Assembly: GCF_037811135.1 (NCBI RefSeq) | Contig: NZ_CP149130.1 | Location: 385,001-449,000, forward strand | DNA: 64,000 nt | Direction: 5' to 3' | DNA from: Aeromonas rivipollensis | Lineage (GTDB): Bacteria; Pseudomonadota; Gammaproteobacteria; Enterobacterales; Aeromonadaceae | Part shown: positions 11,571-21,374 of the stretch, one piece after another | Layout: each line of letters begins with the position of its first letter | Numbering within the stretch: the stretch's first letter is position 1 | The notes under the pieces: model-generated | Databases searched by the model: none | Seen by the model: the letters and a program-made list of their open reading frames with translations, nothing else | What the model was told of the DNA's origin: nothing | Position numbers and translations under genes: made by a program

Positions 11571-11736
11571 CCGGTATAAATGAAGAGCGAATTTTATGGG
11601 CTAGTCTAGGTCTAAGCAACAGCAAGGAACAACTATTGAGCGGCTTTGCCCCCCAAATACGCGACAGTTTTATGTAACAACTTGCATCAGCGGCAGAGCG
11701 TCCCGCATCCGATTCGCTTATCTCGGCAGACTTTTT

Positions 11737-11742
11737 TATAAT
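11737..11742 (+). promoter_or_regulatory. Possible -10 element of the kdsD-lpt operon
   Basis: TATAAT lies 35 bp before the kdsD start in the divergent mlaF/kdsD gap. The -35 region (about 11714-11719) is weak, so this is a tentative sigma70 promoter. Nothing else distinctive was seen in 11571-11776. Confidence 0.45.
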
Positions 11743-11776
11743 CCCGCAGCAAATTTCGGCCCGGAGCTGTGCCTTT

Positions 11777-12772
11777 ATGTCTGTAAAGCCTGAAAAAGTG
11801 TCTGAATTGTTCGATTTCCGTCGCAGTGCCCGCGCGGTGCTGGACATAGAAAAACAAGCCATCGATGGGCTCTACCAGTACCTCGACGAGACCTTCGAGC
11901 GTGCCTGCGAGATGGTGCTGCGCTGCGCCGGCAAGATAGTGGTCACCGGCATGGGCAAGTCGGGTCATGTCGGCAACAAGATTGCCGCGACCCTGGCCAG
12001 CACCGGCACGCCTGCCTTCTTCCTCCACCCTGGCGAAGCCAGCCACGGGGATCTGGGGATGATCTCCGCCGGAGACCTCATCATCGCCATCTCCAACTCA
12101 GGCGAGAGTGACGAGATCCTCGCCCTGCTGCCGGTACTCAAGCGCCGCGGCATTCCGCTCATCTGCATGACCGGCAACTCGGCCTCCACCATGGCCAAGG
12201 AGGCCAACGTGCACCTGTGCATCAAGGTGGAGAAAGAGGCCTGCCCGCTGGGTCTGGCCCCGACCTCCAGCACCACGGCGACCCTGGTGATGGGGGACGC
12301 CCTGGCCGTGGCCCTGCTGGAAGCTCGCGGTTTCACCGCCGATGACTTCGCGCTCTCCCACCCTGGCGGGTCGCTGGGCAAGCGGCTCTTGCTGCGGGTC
12401 GGCGACCTGATGCACAGCGGCGATCTGTTGCCCCGGGTGGGGATAGATGCCACCATCAGCCAGGCGCTGCTGGAAGTGAGCCGCAAGGGCCTCGGCATGA
12501 CGGCTGTGGTGGATGAACAGGGGCTGCTGGCCGGTCTGTTCACCGACGGTGACTTGCGCCGGATCCTGGATCTGCAGGTGGACATTCACCACACCCCGAT
12601 CAGCCGCGTAATGACGGCCAATTGTGTTACCGTAGGGCCTGAGATGATGGCGGCCGAGGCCGTCAAACTGATGGAAACCAGAAAGATTAACGGATTGCTG
12701 GTGGTGGATGAAGAACGGCGACCACTGGGCGCCTTCAACATGCACGACCTGCTGAGAGCCGGGGTGATTTGA
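11777..12772 (+). CDS. kdsD: D-arabinose 5-phosphate isomerase KdsD
   Basis: 331 residues. An N-terminal SIS domain (VVTGMGKSGHVGNKIAATLASTG) is followed by two CBS domains, the KdsD layout. It converts ribulose 5-phosphate to arabinose 5-phosphate for Kdo and LPS core synthesis. The stop overlaps the kdsC start (TGATG). It opens a plus-strand unit running through LPS export genes to rpoN and the nitrogen PTS. Confidence 0.97.
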   Translation: MSVKPEKVSELFDFRRSARAVLDIEKQAIDGLYQYLDETFERACEMVLRCAGKIVVTGMGKSGHVGNKIAATLASTGTPAFFLHPGEASHGDLGMISAGDLIIAISNSGESDEILALLPVLKRRGIPLICMTGNSASTMAKEANVHLCIKVEKEACPLGLAPTSSTTATLVMGDALAVALLEARGFTADDFALSHPGGSLGKRLLLRVGDLMHSGDLLPRVGIDATISQALLEVSRKGLGMTAVVDEQGLLAGLFTDGDLRRILDLQVDIHHTPISRVMTANCVTVGPEMMAAEAVKLMETRKINGLLVVDEERRPLGAFNMHDLLRAGVI

Positions 12773-13326
12773 TGCAAGACGTACCGACCCTCTATGGTCC
12801 GGTGACGCGCGGCCAGTATGAGAAGGCGGCGCAGATCCGCCTGCTGGTGTGCGATGTGGATGGGGTGCTCTCCAATGGCTTCATCTATATGGGCAATAAC
12901 GGTGAAGAGCTGAAAACCTTCTGCACCCGTGACGGTGCTGGCATGCGTGCCCTGCTCAACGCCGGCATCGAGATTGCCATCATAACGGGGCGCAATTCCC
13001 GTATCGTCAGCGATCGGATGAGGGGCCTGGGGGTGCAGCATCTGGTGCAGGGGGCGGATCAGAAGCTGCCCCACTTCGAGGCGCTGCTGGCCAAGCTGGG
13101 CCTGATGCCGGAACAGGCCGCCTACATGGGGGACGACACCATCGATCTGCCGGTGATGCAGGCCTGCGGTCTCGGCATAGCGGTGGCGGATGCTCATCCG
13201 CTGGTGCTGGCTCGTGCCGATCTGGTGACCCGTCTGGGGGGCGGAGTGGGCGCGGTGCGCGAGGTGTGCGATCTCATCCTGCAGGCGCAGGGCTTGGGCG
13301 ACTACCAACCCGAGGTCTCGGTATGA
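12772..13326 (+). CDS. kdsC: 3-deoxy-D-manno-octulosonate 8-phosphate phosphatase KdsC
   Basis: 184 residues from the ATG at 12772. A TTG directly before it would add one codon. It is a HAD-type phosphatase: motif I is CDVDGVLSNG, the Thr/Ser motif is IITGR, and the C-terminal Asp pair is MGDDTIDLP. It removes phosphate from Kdo-8-P to give Kdo. It overlaps kdsD by one base and lptC by four. Confidence 0.97.
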   Translation: MQDVPTLYGPVTRGQYEKAAQIRLLVCDVDGVLSNGFIYMGNNGEELKTFCTRDGAGMRALLNAGIEIAIITGRNSRIVSDRMRGLGVQHLVQGADQKLPHFEALLAKLGLMPEQAAYMGDDTIDLPVMQACGLGIAVADAHPLVLARADLVTRLGGGVGAVREVCDLILQAQGLGDYQPEVSV

Positions 13327-13883
13327 ACAAGCAGACGTTTCTGTTCGCCCTGCTGTTTCTGGCGGCGCTGGCCGCCTGGCAGTTTGGCGAGATCGAGCTG
13401 GCGCCCGAACCGGCTGCCAAGGTAGAGAACTATCAACCGGACTTCACCGCTAGGAATCTGGTCACGACCCGCTTCAACGAGCAGGGCAAACGAACCGAGC
13501 GGTTGGAGTCCGAATACGCGGAGTATTACCAGATCCTCGAGCAGGCCACCTTCAACAAGCCGGTGGTCTACATGTTCGATGAGCAGGGGAAGGCCGAATG
13601 GAAAGTCACGGCTGAAACCGGGGTGCTCAACACAGATGACAACGTGATACTGCGTGACAAGGTACATCTGGACGGCCTACTGCCGGCGTCTTTCATCTCC
13701 ACGCTGGATACCCCCTATCTGGAGCTGGATCTGGTGACTCAGGACATGAGAAGCAACCAGCACATCAGCATAGTGGGCCAGGAATTCCAGACCGAAGGCG
13801 TTGGCCTGAAGGGCCATCTGGAACGTAAATATTTCGAATTACTGGATAAAGGCCATGCCACTTATTTCAATGAAAAACGTTAA
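13323..13883 (+). CDS. lptC: LptC, LPS export bitopic membrane protein
   Basis: 186 residues. An N-terminal membrane anchor (QTFLFALLFLAALAAWQF) is followed by a periplasmic beta-jellyroll (DUF1239). LptC links the inner-membrane LptBFG exporter to the LptA bridge. The start overlaps the kdsC stop (ATGA). The end overlaps lptA by 29 nt. Confidence 0.95.
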   Translation: MNKQTFLFALLFLAALAAWQFGEIELAPEPAAKVENYQPDFTARNLVTTRFNEQGKRTERLESEYAEYYQILEQATFNKPVVYMFDEQGKAEWKVTAETGVLNTDDNVILRDKVHLDGLLPASFISTLDTPYLELDLVTQDMRSNQHISIVGQEFQTEGVGLKGHLERKYFELLDKGHATYFNEKR

Positions 13884-14388
13884 TCTGGCCCTCGCGGCCC
13901 TGCTGCTGTGCAGTACAGTGAGCGCCAAAGAGTCCGACTTTGCCGAGAAGGTCTATGTGGATGCGGTCAAGCAAGTGGCCGAGATGCAGGACAACCGCAT
14001 CACCTTCAGCGAAGACGTGCTCATCACTCAGGGCACCATCAAGATTAAGGCCGACAAGGTGGTGGTGATCCGTTCCGGCGATAAAGGGGCCGAGGTGATG
14101 ACCGCCTATGGCAATCCCGCCACCTTCTTCCAGATCCTGGACAACGGCAAGCCGGTCAATGCCCACGGCAACAGCATTCGCTACGAGCTGAAGAACCGCC
14201 TGGTCACCATCACAGGCAACGGTCAGCTCAAGCAGGAAGACAGCCAGGTCACCGGCGATCTCATCCGCTACGACATCGTCAAACAGAAGATGATCGCCGA
14301 GAGCAAGGGGCCCACCCAGCGGGTCAAGACGGTGTTCCTGCCGGATCAGGTAGAAAACTTCGACAAACCCGCCGATCAGAAGAAGTAG
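13855..14388 (+). CDS. lptA: LptA, periplasmic LPS bridge protein
   Basis: 177 residues with a signal peptide ending near STVSA. The OstA-type jellyroll (NRITFSEDVLITQGTIKIKADKVVV) polymerises to carry LPS across the periplasm. The start at 13855 is preferred because AAAGG precedes it. ATG 13870 is an alternative giving a shorter signal peptide. It overlaps lptC and lies 12 nt before lptB. Confidence 0.95.
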   Translation: MPLISMKNVNLALAALLLCSTVSAKESDFAEKVYVDAVKQVAEMQDNRITFSEDVLITQGTIKIKADKVVVIRSGDKGAEVMTAYGNPATFFQILDNGKPVNAHGNSIRYELKNRLVTITGNGQLKQEDSQVTGDLIRYDIVKQKMIAESKGPTQRVKTVFLPDQVENFDKPADQKK

Positions 14389-14400
14389 GAAACAGAAGCC

Positions 14401-15126
14401 ATGGCAGTGTTAAAAGCAACGGGTTTGCAGAAGAGCTACAAGCGCCGCATGGTGGTCAGCGACGTGAGCCTGGAAGTGGGCACCGGCCAGATAGTGGGGC
14501 TGCTCGGCCCGAATGGTGCCGGCAAGACCACCTCCTTCTACATGATCGTGGGCCTGGTGCAGCGGGATGCGGGCCTCATCACCATAGATGAGCAGGACAT
14601 CAGCCTGCAGCCCATGCATATCCGCGCCCGCAATGGCATCGGCTACCTTCCCCAGGAGGCCTCCATCTTCCGGCGCCTGTCGGTGTTCGACAACCTGATG
14701 GGGGTCATGCAGACCCGCAAGGGGTTGAGCCGCGAGGAGCGTGAGGATAAGGTCGAGCAGTTGCTGGAAGAGTTCAACATCACCCATATTCGCGACAGCC
14801 TGGGTCAGAGCCTGTCTGGCGGGGAGCGGCGGCGGGTCGAGATTGCCCGTGCGCTGGCGGCAGAGCCGCGATTCATCCTGTTGGATGAACCCTTTGCAGG
14901 TGTTGATCCTATTTCGGTCATAGACATCAAGAAGATCATCCAGCATCTGAAGGAAAGAGGGCTGGGTGTGCTGATCACGGATCACAACGTCAGAGAGACG
15001 CTGGATGTGTGCGAGAAGGCCTATATCGTCAGCCACGGCAAGATGATTGCCGAGGGGGCGCCGGCCGAGATCCTCGCCGATGAGCAGGTCAAGCGCGTCT
15101 ATTTGGGCGATCAATTCAGTCTATAG
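14401..15126 (+). CDS. lptB: LptB, ATPase of the LPS exporter
   Basis: 241 residues, standard. Walker A is GPNGAGKTT, the signature is [14 protein letters not shown], Walker B is [13 protein letters not shown], and the H-loop is ITDHNV. It powers LptFG extraction of LPS from the inner membrane. A weak GGGG/CCCC hairpin with a T-run (15129-15149) follows it, which may partly insulate rpoN. Confidence 0.98.
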   Translation: MAVLKATGLQKSYKRRMVVSDVSLEVGTGQIVGLLGPNGAGKTTSFYMIVGLVQRDAGLITIDEQDISLQPMHIRARNGIGYLPQEASIFRRLSVFDNLMGVMQTRKGLSREEREDKVEQLLEEFNITHIRDSLGQSLSGGERRRVEIARALAAEPRFILLDEPFAGVDPISVIDIKKIIQHLKERGLGVLITDHNVRETLDVCEKAYIVSHGKMIAEGAPAEILADEQVKRVYLGDQFSL

Positions 15127-15191
15127 TAAGGGGGCACCCCTCATTTTTGTTAGGTGACTGCCTCGCTGAACATAAGGATATCCCGACGTAG

Positions 15192-16631
15192 ATGAAGCCG
15201 ACATTACAGTTGCGTCTCGGTCAGTCACTGACCATGACGCCACAATTACAACAAGCGATTCGTCTGCTCCAGCTCTCCACCCTGGAACTCCAGCAGGAAA
15301 TTCAGCAAGCGCTCGATAATAACCCCTTGCTGGAGCAGGAGGAGAATGAAGCGCAGGAAACCAGCCCGATAGAGCCCCAGGACGCCAGTCAACTCGACTC
15401 CAGCGACGCCATGGCGCAGGACAAGATGCCGGATGAGCTGCCTGTCGACACCACCTGGGATGAGGTCTACTCCGCCGGTACGGCCCAGAGCGCCGGCCCC
15501 ATCCATGACGGGGAAGACAGCGTCTATCAGGGAGAAACCACCGAGAACCTGCAGGACTATCTGCTGTGGCAGATGCGACTGACGCCGTTCAGCGATCTGG
15601 ATGCCGCCATCGCCCTCGCCATCATCGATGCCATCGATGAGTCCGGCTACCTGACCGCCTCTCTCGAAGATATTCAGGCTGCAGTCAGCAGTGAAGAGGT
15701 AGAAGTTGAACTGGATGAAGTGGAAGCCGTGCTCAAGCGGGTGCAGCATTTCGATCCGGTTGGCATTGCCGCGCGTTCGGTGCAGGAGTGTCTGCTGATC
15801 CAGCTTGGCCAGTACTCGCCGGATCTGCCCTGGCTCAATGAGGCAAGGGAGGTGATTCGCGACCACATGGACCTGCTCGGCAACCGTGACTACCGCACTC
15901 TGGCGCGAAAGACCCGGCTCAAGGAGAGCGACCTCAAGGAGGTGCTGGATCTCATCCAGCAGCTGGAGCCGAGACCTGGCAATGGCATCATCCAGAGTGA
16001 ATCGCAATACGTGATCCCGGACGTCTCAGTGGTCAAGAAGGGGGCAAAGTGGGTGGTTGAGCTCAACCCGGATTCGGCGCCGCGCATCCGTGTCAACGAG
16101 GCCTATGCGGCCATGGCACGCAATGCCCGCAGCAGCACTGATACCCAGTTCATTCGCTCCCATTTGCAGGAAGCCAAGTGGTTCATCAAGAGCCTGGAGA
16201 GTCGCAATGACACCCTGCTCAAGGTGGCCAGCTGCATCGTCGAGCAACAGCAGGGCTTCTTCGAATACGGGGAAGAGGCCATGAAACCCATGGTACTCAA
16301 CGACATCGCCGAGGCGGTGGAGATGCACGAGTCGACGATTTCACGGGTGACGACCCAGAAGTACATGCATACGCCCCGTGGCATCTTTGAACTGAAGTTT
16401 TTTTTCTCCAGTCATGTCAACACGGAGGGAGGAGGAGAGTGCTCATCGACCGCAATTCGCGCCCTGATCAAGAAGCTGGTGACGGCCGAAAACCCGGCCA
16501 AACCGCTTAGTGATAGCAAGATCGCGGATTTGCTGGCCGAACAGGGTATTATGGTGGCGAGACGCACGATCGCAAAGTACCGTGAATCCTTGTTGATCCC
16601 GCCATCCAATCAGCGCAAACGCCTGGTTTAG
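15192..16631 (+). CDS. rpoN: RNA polymerase sigma-54 factor RpoN
   Basis: 479 residues. The N-terminal glutamine-rich region I ([20 protein letters not shown]) contacts activators. An acidic region II and the core-binding region follow. The RpoN box [10 protein letters not shown] near the C terminus recognises the -24 element. It is directly relevant here because LafK, encoded at 47749, is a sigma54-dependent activator of the lateral flagellar genes. The rpoN-hpf-ptsN-rapZ-ptsO order is conserved in enterics. Confidence 0.98.
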   Translation: MKPTLQLRLGQSLTMTPQLQQAIRLLQLSTLELQQEIQQALDNNPLLEQEENEAQETSPIEPQDASQLDSSDAMAQDKMPDELPVDTTWDEVYSAGTAQSAGPIHDGEDSVYQGETTENLQDYLLWQMRLTPFSDLDAAIALAIIDAIDESGYLTASLEDIQAAVSSEEVEVELDEVEAVLKRVQHFDPVGIAARSVQECLLIQLGQYSPDLPWLNEAREVIRDHMDLLGNRDYRTLARKTRLKESDLKEVLDLIQQLEPRPGNGIIQSESQYVIPDVSVVKKGAKWVVELNPDSAPRIRVNEAYAAMARNARSSTDTQFIRSHLQEAKWFIKSLESRNDTLLKVASCIVEQQQGFFEYGEEAMKPMVLNDIAEAVEMHESTISRVTTQKYMHTPRGIFELKFFFSSHVNTEGGGECSSTAIRALIKKLVTAENPAKPLSDSKIADLLAEQGIMVARRTIAKYRESLLIPPSNQRKRLV

Positions 16632-16651
16632 GCAAACAAAAGGAAGACGTT

Positions 16652-16939
16652 ATGCAAATTAACCTGACCGGACACCATGTCGAGATTACCGAAGCTCTGC
16701 GTGATTATGTGAATAACAAATTTGCCAAACTCGAGCGTCACTTTGACCATATCAACAACGTACATGTGGTGTTGAGCGTCGAAAAACTGAACCAGATCGC
16801 CGAAGCCAAGCTGCACGTCAGCGGGGGAGAGGTGTTCGCCAATTCGCAGCATGCCGACATGTATGCGGCGATTGATACCCTGCTGGATAAACTGGATCGG
16901 CAGATCATCAAGCACAAAGATAAGTTAAATCAAAAATAA
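16652..16939 (+). CDS. hpf: Short ribosome hibernation promoting factor HPF
   Basis: 95 residues, the short HPF/YhbH type, beginning MQINLTGHHVEITEALRDYV. It binds the 30S decoding region and promotes 100S dimers in stationary phase together with RMF. An AGGAAG ribosome-binding site precedes the ATG. It lies 20 nt after rpoN. Confidence 0.97.
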   Translation: MQINLTGHHVEITEALRDYVNNKFAKLERHFDHINNVHVVLSVEKLNQIAEAKLHVSGGEVFANSQHADMYAAIDTLLDKLDRQIIKHKDKLNQK

Positions 16940-16941
16940 CT

Positions 16942-17388
16942 ATGCAACTTGAACACATACTGAGTCGGGACTGCACCAAGAGTGCGGTCCCTTGTACCAG
17001 CAAGAAACGCGCCCTCGAGATCATCAGTGAGCTGGCCGCAGAGCGCCTCGGTGCCTCCCGCCAGGTACTGTTTGAAAGCCTGCTGGCGCGGGAAAAGATG
17101 GGCAGTACCGGGATCGGTGCCGGTATCGCCATTCCCCATGGCCGGATCGACGACGCCTTTGCGCCGACGGCCGTGCTGATGACCTTCTCCGAACCCATCC
17201 CTTTCGACTCTATCGACAATCAACCGGTTGACCTGCTCTTTGCATTGCTGGTGCCGGAAAGCGAGTGCAAGCAGCATCTCAAGACCCTTTCCCTGATGGC
17301 ATCCAAGCTGGGTGACAAGGCCGTCTGCCGCCAGTTGCGCCAGGCGACCAGCGACGAAGAACTCTATCAGATCATGACCTCGGCCTGA
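16942..17388 (+). CDS. ptsN: Nitrogen PTS EIIA protein PtsN
   Basis: 148 residues, an EIIA-Ntr/Fru fold with the phospho-accepting histidine in IAIPHGRID. It accepts phosphate from NPr (ptsO, 18316) and regulates potassium transport and other targets. It follows hpf by 2 nt. The same domain type is fused to the regulator encoded at 18607-20511. Confidence 0.97.
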   Translation: MQLEHILSRDCTKSAVPCTSKKRALEIISELAAERLGASRQVLFESLLAREKMGSTGIGAGIAIPHGRIDDAFAPTAVLMTFSEPIPFDSIDNQPVDLLFALLVPESECKQHLKTLSLMASKLGDKAVCRQLRQATSDEELYQIMTSA

Positions 17389-17428
17389 TGCCGGGTCTGA
17401 CGAAGCCACGTTGGCGTGAGGGGACAAG

Positions 17429-18295
17429 ATGCAGTTAATAGTGGTAAGCGGTCGTTCGGGCTCCGGTAAGACGGTGGCCCTGAGGGTGCTGGAGGATCTG
17501 GGTTACTACTGCGTGGATAACCTGCCGGTCAACCTGCTGCCCCAGCTGATCGTCTCGGTGGAGAGCCAGTATGACAAGCTGGCGGTCAGCATAGACGTGC
17601 GCAACCTGCCGACCCAGCCAGACAAGCTGGACAACCTGCTGACCCAGGTGCGCAACGAGGGGCGGGTGGAGTTCTCCAGCTTCTTCTTCGATGCGGACAA
17701 CGGGACCCTGCTCAAGCGCTATGGCGAGAGCCGCCGGCTGCACCCCCTGTCTCGCAAACAGCTGTCGCTGGATGAGGCGATTCGGGAAGAGACTCACCTG
17801 CTGGCGCCCCTCTCCTCGACCGCCGATCTGCGCATCGATACCACCAACCTCAGCATTCACGACCTCAGCGAGCTCATCAAGACCCGGGTGCTCGGCAAGA
17901 AAGAGAACGAGCTGGTGCTGGTGTTCGAGTCGTTCGGCTTCAAATACGGCATCCCCAAGGATGCGGACTTCGTGTTCGATGCCCGTTTCCTGCCCAACCC
18001 CCACTGGATCCCGGAGCTCAAGCCCTTTACCGGTCAGGATGAGCCAGTGGCCAACTACCTCTCGGCCCAGGCGGACGTGATGCTGTTCATCCAGCAGATA
18101 GAGAACATGCTGGTGACCTGGTTGCCTCACCTGGAGCGCAACAATCGCAGCTATGTGACCGTCGGCATAGGTTGTACCGGCGGACAGCATCGTTCGGTGT
18201 TCATCGCCGAGCGGCTGGCCAGCACCTTCCGACTGCTTGGCAAGAACGTGCAGATCCGTCACCGCACGCTGGACAAGCGCTCCCCCCAAGCCTGA
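17429..18295 (+). CDS. rapZ: RNase adapter protein RapZ
   Basis: 288 residues. The N-terminal P-loop reads GRSGSGKT and the C-terminal domain contains [12 protein letters not shown]. In enterics RapZ binds GlcN6P and directs RNase E to the sRNA GlmZ, tuning glmS. Its place between ptsN and ptsO is conserved. Confidence 0.97.
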   Translation: MQLIVVSGRSGSGKTVALRVLEDLGYYCVDNLPVNLLPQLIVSVESQYDKLAVSIDVRNLPTQPDKLDNLLTQVRNEGRVEFSSFFFDADNGTLLKRYGESRRLHPLSRKQLSLDEAIREETHLLAPLSSTADLRIDTTNLSIHDLSELIKTRVLGKKENELVLVFESFGFKYGIPKDADFVFDARFLPNPHWIPELKPFTGQDEPVANYLSAQADVMLFIQQIENMLVTWLPHLERNNRSYVTVGIGCTGGQHRSVFIAERLASTFRLLGKNVQIRHRTLDKRSPQA

Positions 18296-18315
18296 CAGAC
18301 CCACAGGATGTTCAG

Positions 18316-18588
18316 ATGACAGTTTCCGCCTCGGTAGAAGTCAAAAACAAGCTGGGAATCCATGCCAGACCTGCCATGATGCTGTTTGAGCTGGTGCAGG
18401 GGTTCGATGCCCATGTGCTGCTGCGCAACGAGGACGGCATCGAAGCCGATGCGGACAGCGTGATCGGCCTGCTGATGCTGGACTCCGCTCAGGGCAAGCA
18501 GGTGGAGGTGCAGGTCGAGGGCCCCGAAGAAGTGGAAGCCCTGGCCGCCGTGGTGGCGCTGTTCACCTCGGGCTTCAACGAGGAGTGA
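18316..18588 (+). CDS. ptsO: Nitrogen PTS phosphocarrier NPr
   Basis: 90 residues from the ATG at 18316. An HPr-like fold with the phospho-histidine in [10 protein letters not shown] and a conserved region around [16 protein letters not shown]. It relays phosphate from EI-Ntr (PtsP) to PtsN. It converges on the regulator gene of the accessory operon with only 18 bp between and no clear terminator. Confidence 0.96.
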   Translation: MTVSASVEVKNKLGIHARPAMMLFELVQGFDAHVLLRNEDGIEADADSVIGLLMLDSAQGKQVEVQVEGPEEVEALAAVVALFTSGFNEE

Positions 18589-18606
18589 GCAGCGCCTCCC
18601 TTGCCG

Positions 18607-20511
18607 TCATGATCCGGCGCGCGCCAGCGCCTTGAAGCCGCAAAAATCCCGACAAGCCAGCAGATTCCTGCTGGCTTTTTCGTTCATCAGCGCCAGAAAC
18701 AGATCGTAGAGCCCCATCGCCTCCTCGTAGTCCGCCTTGCTGATGGCGAGCACGAAGATGAGGGTGGCGGTCTCGCCATTGCCCCAGTCGATCCCCTGAG
18801 GGGCCAGCACTGTATAGACCAGGGTGCGGCGGGCCAGCAGGCCGAGGGAGTGGGGCAGGGCTATGCCCTCTCCCAGCAGGGTGGAGACGATGCGCTCCCG
18901 CTCTTGCAACGATCCCCTGAATCCCGGCTCCACCAGCTGCTCGGACTCCAGCTGGTCACAGATGCGGCCAAACAGCTGCGCCTGGCTGAGCGGCTCTGTG
19001 ACCACCATGAAGTGGTCCGCATCGAAGTACTTGTCCAGCAGGTAGGGGCGGGTGCGATCGATCAGCACCAGCTTGCCGAGCTGCTCCAGCTGATACTGGG
19101 TCGGGAAGGGGGTGACCTGTACCACGGGGGCGTTCTTCTCGCTCACCTTGAGGGTGCTGATGACAAAGTCCTGCTCGATGTGCGCCAGCCCCTCGTAATC
19201 CCGCACCGACTCCAGGCTGGTCAGCTGCAGCTGGGGGTATTCCCGCCGGATGCGTGCCTCCAGTACCCGGAAGGTGGCGTTGCCCGCATCGCACAGGAGC
19301 ATGGCCTGGGGGCGACGGCTGTAGCCGATGTCATAGTGGCGTTCCAGCCCGACCCCGATGTGGATCACCAGATAGCCGATCTCGTGATGGGTCAGCCGGT
19401 AGGGGGTCTGCCTTATCCACTCCGAGATGGCAGCCAGGGTGATGTCGTAGGCGAGGGGGTAGTACTGCTTGATGTGGTCCGCCAGCGGGTTGTGGCTGCC
19501 TATCTGGTATTTGACCCGCAGCAGCATGGCGCCAATGTGGGTCTGCAGGTCGGCCCGCAACTGCGGGTCGGCGCGCAGATCGTAGGGGTAGTGCTGGTGG
19601 ATGTAGGTCAGCAGATGCTCCACCAGTTGCTCGCTCTCGGCGGCCATGGCCGGGCTGAGCTGGGGGGTATCGGCAGTGAGCCTGGCCTGGATCTGGATGG
19701 CGAGGCAGGCGATCTCCTCCTCCCCTGGCGGGGTCAGGGTCGGCAGCTCGGCATAGATGTCGCGGGCCACCGCGGCCAGGGTCTGGGTGATGTCGTCGCT
19801 GGCGAACTGGCGCAGCTCGTGGCCTGCCGCCTGACGCAGCAGGGCGACGGCGCAGTAGATGGCGAGCTGTTGCAGGCTCTCGTCGGCGAGGCGCAGCTGA
19901 TGGCGGCCGAGCTGATCGTGAATGTGGTTGCCCACGACCTCCAGGGTCTTGCTGGGGCAGAGGGTGGGCAGCAGGCTCTGCAACGGGTGGTTGTTCAGCA
20001 GCTCCTGGCACAGCAGCTGGGTCAGGCAGGCACGGATCGCCGTCTCGCTCCCCTGGATACGCATGCCCAGCCGTGGCTTGCTCTCTATGGTGAGCCCGAA
20101 GTGGGCGAGCCGCTCCCTCACCTGTGCCATGTCTCCCTGCAGGGCCGCCCGGCTCAGATACCAGGTATCTGCCAGCTCGTCGAGCTTGATCCCCTGCTCC
20201 GCCGTCAGCAGCAGGATCTGCAGATGCAGCACCCGCTCGCGACTGGTGCGCGGCAGGCTGCTCTCCTGCTCCTGTGCCGCCAGCAGCGCATCAAAAAGCC
20301 CCTGATTGTAAATCTTGAGTTGATAGCCGGTGCCGCGCTGGTGGATCAGGTGGGCGCCCTGGGTGGCGATCAACTCGTTGAGGGTCGCCACGTCGGTGCG
20401 CACCGTGCGGGTGGAGACATTGAGGCGACGGGCCAGCTCCTCCTGGGGCAGCGGCTCGGCATGGAGCTGGGTCAGCAGTTGATGGAGCCTGGGGTGGGGC
20501 AGCTTGATCAT
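18607..20511 (-). CDS. BglG/MtlR-type transcriptional regulator with PRD, EIIB-like and EIIA domains
   Basis: 634 residues from MIKLPHPRL. Domains in order: an HTH (about 1-65, EELARRLNVSTRTVRTDVATLN), a second winged-helix-like region, two PRDs (about 165-380), an EIIB-Gat-like domain with Cys407 in LLCDAGNAT, and an EIIA-Fru/Ntr domain with His554 in GIALPHS. This is the layout of DNA-binding PTS-controlled activators such as MtlR/ManR/LicR, not of RNA-binding BglG. It is the last gene of the accessory operon and its likely regulator, with activity set by PTS phosphorylation. The start is uncertain by a few codons because the GGAG site lies rather far upstream. Confidence 0.88.
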   Translation of the reverse strand: MIKLPHPRLHQLLTQLHAEPLPQEELARRLNVSTRTVRTDVATLNELIATQGAHLIHQRGTGYQLKIYNQGLFDALLAAQEQESSLPRTSRERVLHLQILLLTAEQGIKLDELADTWYLSRAALQGDMAQVRERLAHFGLTIESKPRLGMRIQGSETAIRACLTQLLCQELLNNHPLQSLLPTLCPSKTLEVVGNHIHDQLGRHQLRLADESLQQLAIYCAVALLRQAAGHELRQFASDDITQTLAAVARDIYAELPTLTPPGEEEIACLAIQIQARLTADTPQLSPAMAAESEQLVEHLLTYIHQHYPYDLRADPQLRADLQTHIGAMLLRVKYQIGSHNPLADHIKQYYPLAYDITLAAISEWIRQTPYRLTHHEIGYLVIHIGVGLERHYDIGYSRRPQAMLLCDAGNATFRVLEARIRREYPQLQLTSLESVRDYEGLAHIEQDFVISTLKVSEKNAPVVQVTPFPTQYQLEQLGKLVLIDRTRPYLLDKYFDADHFMVVTEPLSQAQLFGRICDQLESEQLVEPGFRGSLQERERIVSTLLGEGIALPHSLGLLARRTLVYTVLAPQGIDWGNGETATLIFVLAISKADYEEAMGLYDLFLALMNEKASRNLLACRDFCGFKALARAGS

Positions 20512-20617
20512 GGGGTGAGGCAAGACTCCTGTTGCGAAATAAAGGGTCGATGTTAACAAGGTGATCATCAACAAGCCAGACACCGGCCAGTGATCGGACC
20601 GGTGCCTGCGGGTGCCG

Positions 20618-21358
20618 TTATGCCAGCAGCGTTTTGACCGTGGCGAGCAGGGTGCGCACATCCTCGGGGCGGGTCTGGCCGCTCTCGCTGTCGATGATGG
20701 AACTGTAGATGTGGGGGATCACCTTCTCGACCCCGGCCTCCAGCGCGATGCGGACTATCTCCTCGAAGTTGTCGAGATCGATGCCGCCGGTGGGTTCCAG
20801 CCAGAAGCCGTGACGGGCGCAGGCCTCGGCCACCGCCTGATACTCGTCGCGGCAGGCCAGGCCTCCCATGGGGAAGAACTTGACCGAGCTGCCGCCCATG
20901 TCCTTCAGCAGGGCGATGGCGGTATCGATGGGCACAATCCCATCCGGCTGCTGGGCACTGAGGGGGCCGGTGGAGATCTTCACCATGCCGGGGGTGCCGG
21001 TGGGGGAGACGAGGCCGTTGACCAGGCTGTGAGGCTGACCCAGCAGCGCCCGGCTGGGGCCCACTCCGGTGAATACCTGGTTGACGTGCTGGGGCTGCAG
21101 CTGGCGAGCCAGCTCGGCCACCATGGCGGACTGGCGGGGATCCCCCGCCCCCAGACCGATGGAGAGGGCGTTGTCGATAAGCTTGGCATACTCCCGCATG
21201 TCGGCGACGGCGGAGGGCACATCCGGGTAGTTCTTGGAGAGCACGCCGACCAGTACATGGCCCTCGGCCGCCTCATAGATGTCGACGGCATTCTGTCTGG
21301 ACCCTGCCAGCACGTTGAGACAGACACGATCACGGTAGTAGTTGGGAACAAGGGACAT
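20618..21358 (-). CDS. KDGP aldolase family protein (2-dehydro-3-deoxy-phosphogluconate aldolase type)
   Basis: 246 residues. The segment SVKFFPMGGL resembles the Schiff-base lysine motif of Eda-type aldolases, and WLEPTGGIDLDNF is a phosphate-binding-type segment. It is homologous in role to DgaF of the Salmonella D-glucosaminate pathway, cleaving KDGP to pyruvate and glyceraldehyde 3-phosphate. I recall this family as EF_0839/AHA_3917. A GGAGG site lies 7 nt before the ATG. The first 25 codons recur in a truncated copy immediately upstream (21375-21467). Confidence 0.88.
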   Translation of the reverse strand: MSLVPNYYRDRVCLNVLAGSRQNAVDIYEAAEGHVLVGVLSKNYPDVPSAVADMREYAKLIDNALSIGLGAGDPRQSAMVAELARQLQPQHVNQVFTGVGPSRALLGQPHSLVNGLVSPTGTPGMVKISTGPLSAQQPDGIVPIDTAIALLKDMGGSSVKFFPMGGLACRDEYQAVAEACARHGFWLEPTGGIDLDNFEEIVRIALEAGVEKVIPHIYSSIIDSESGQTRPEDVRTLLATVKTLLA

Positions 21359-21374
21359 CAGCGATCCTCCTTAA

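Noticed and set aside
18850-20556. Plus-strand open frame (568 codons) opposite the PRD regulator
   Set aside because: Antisense shadow; the minus-strand protein has clear HTH, PRD, EIIB and EIIA motifs.
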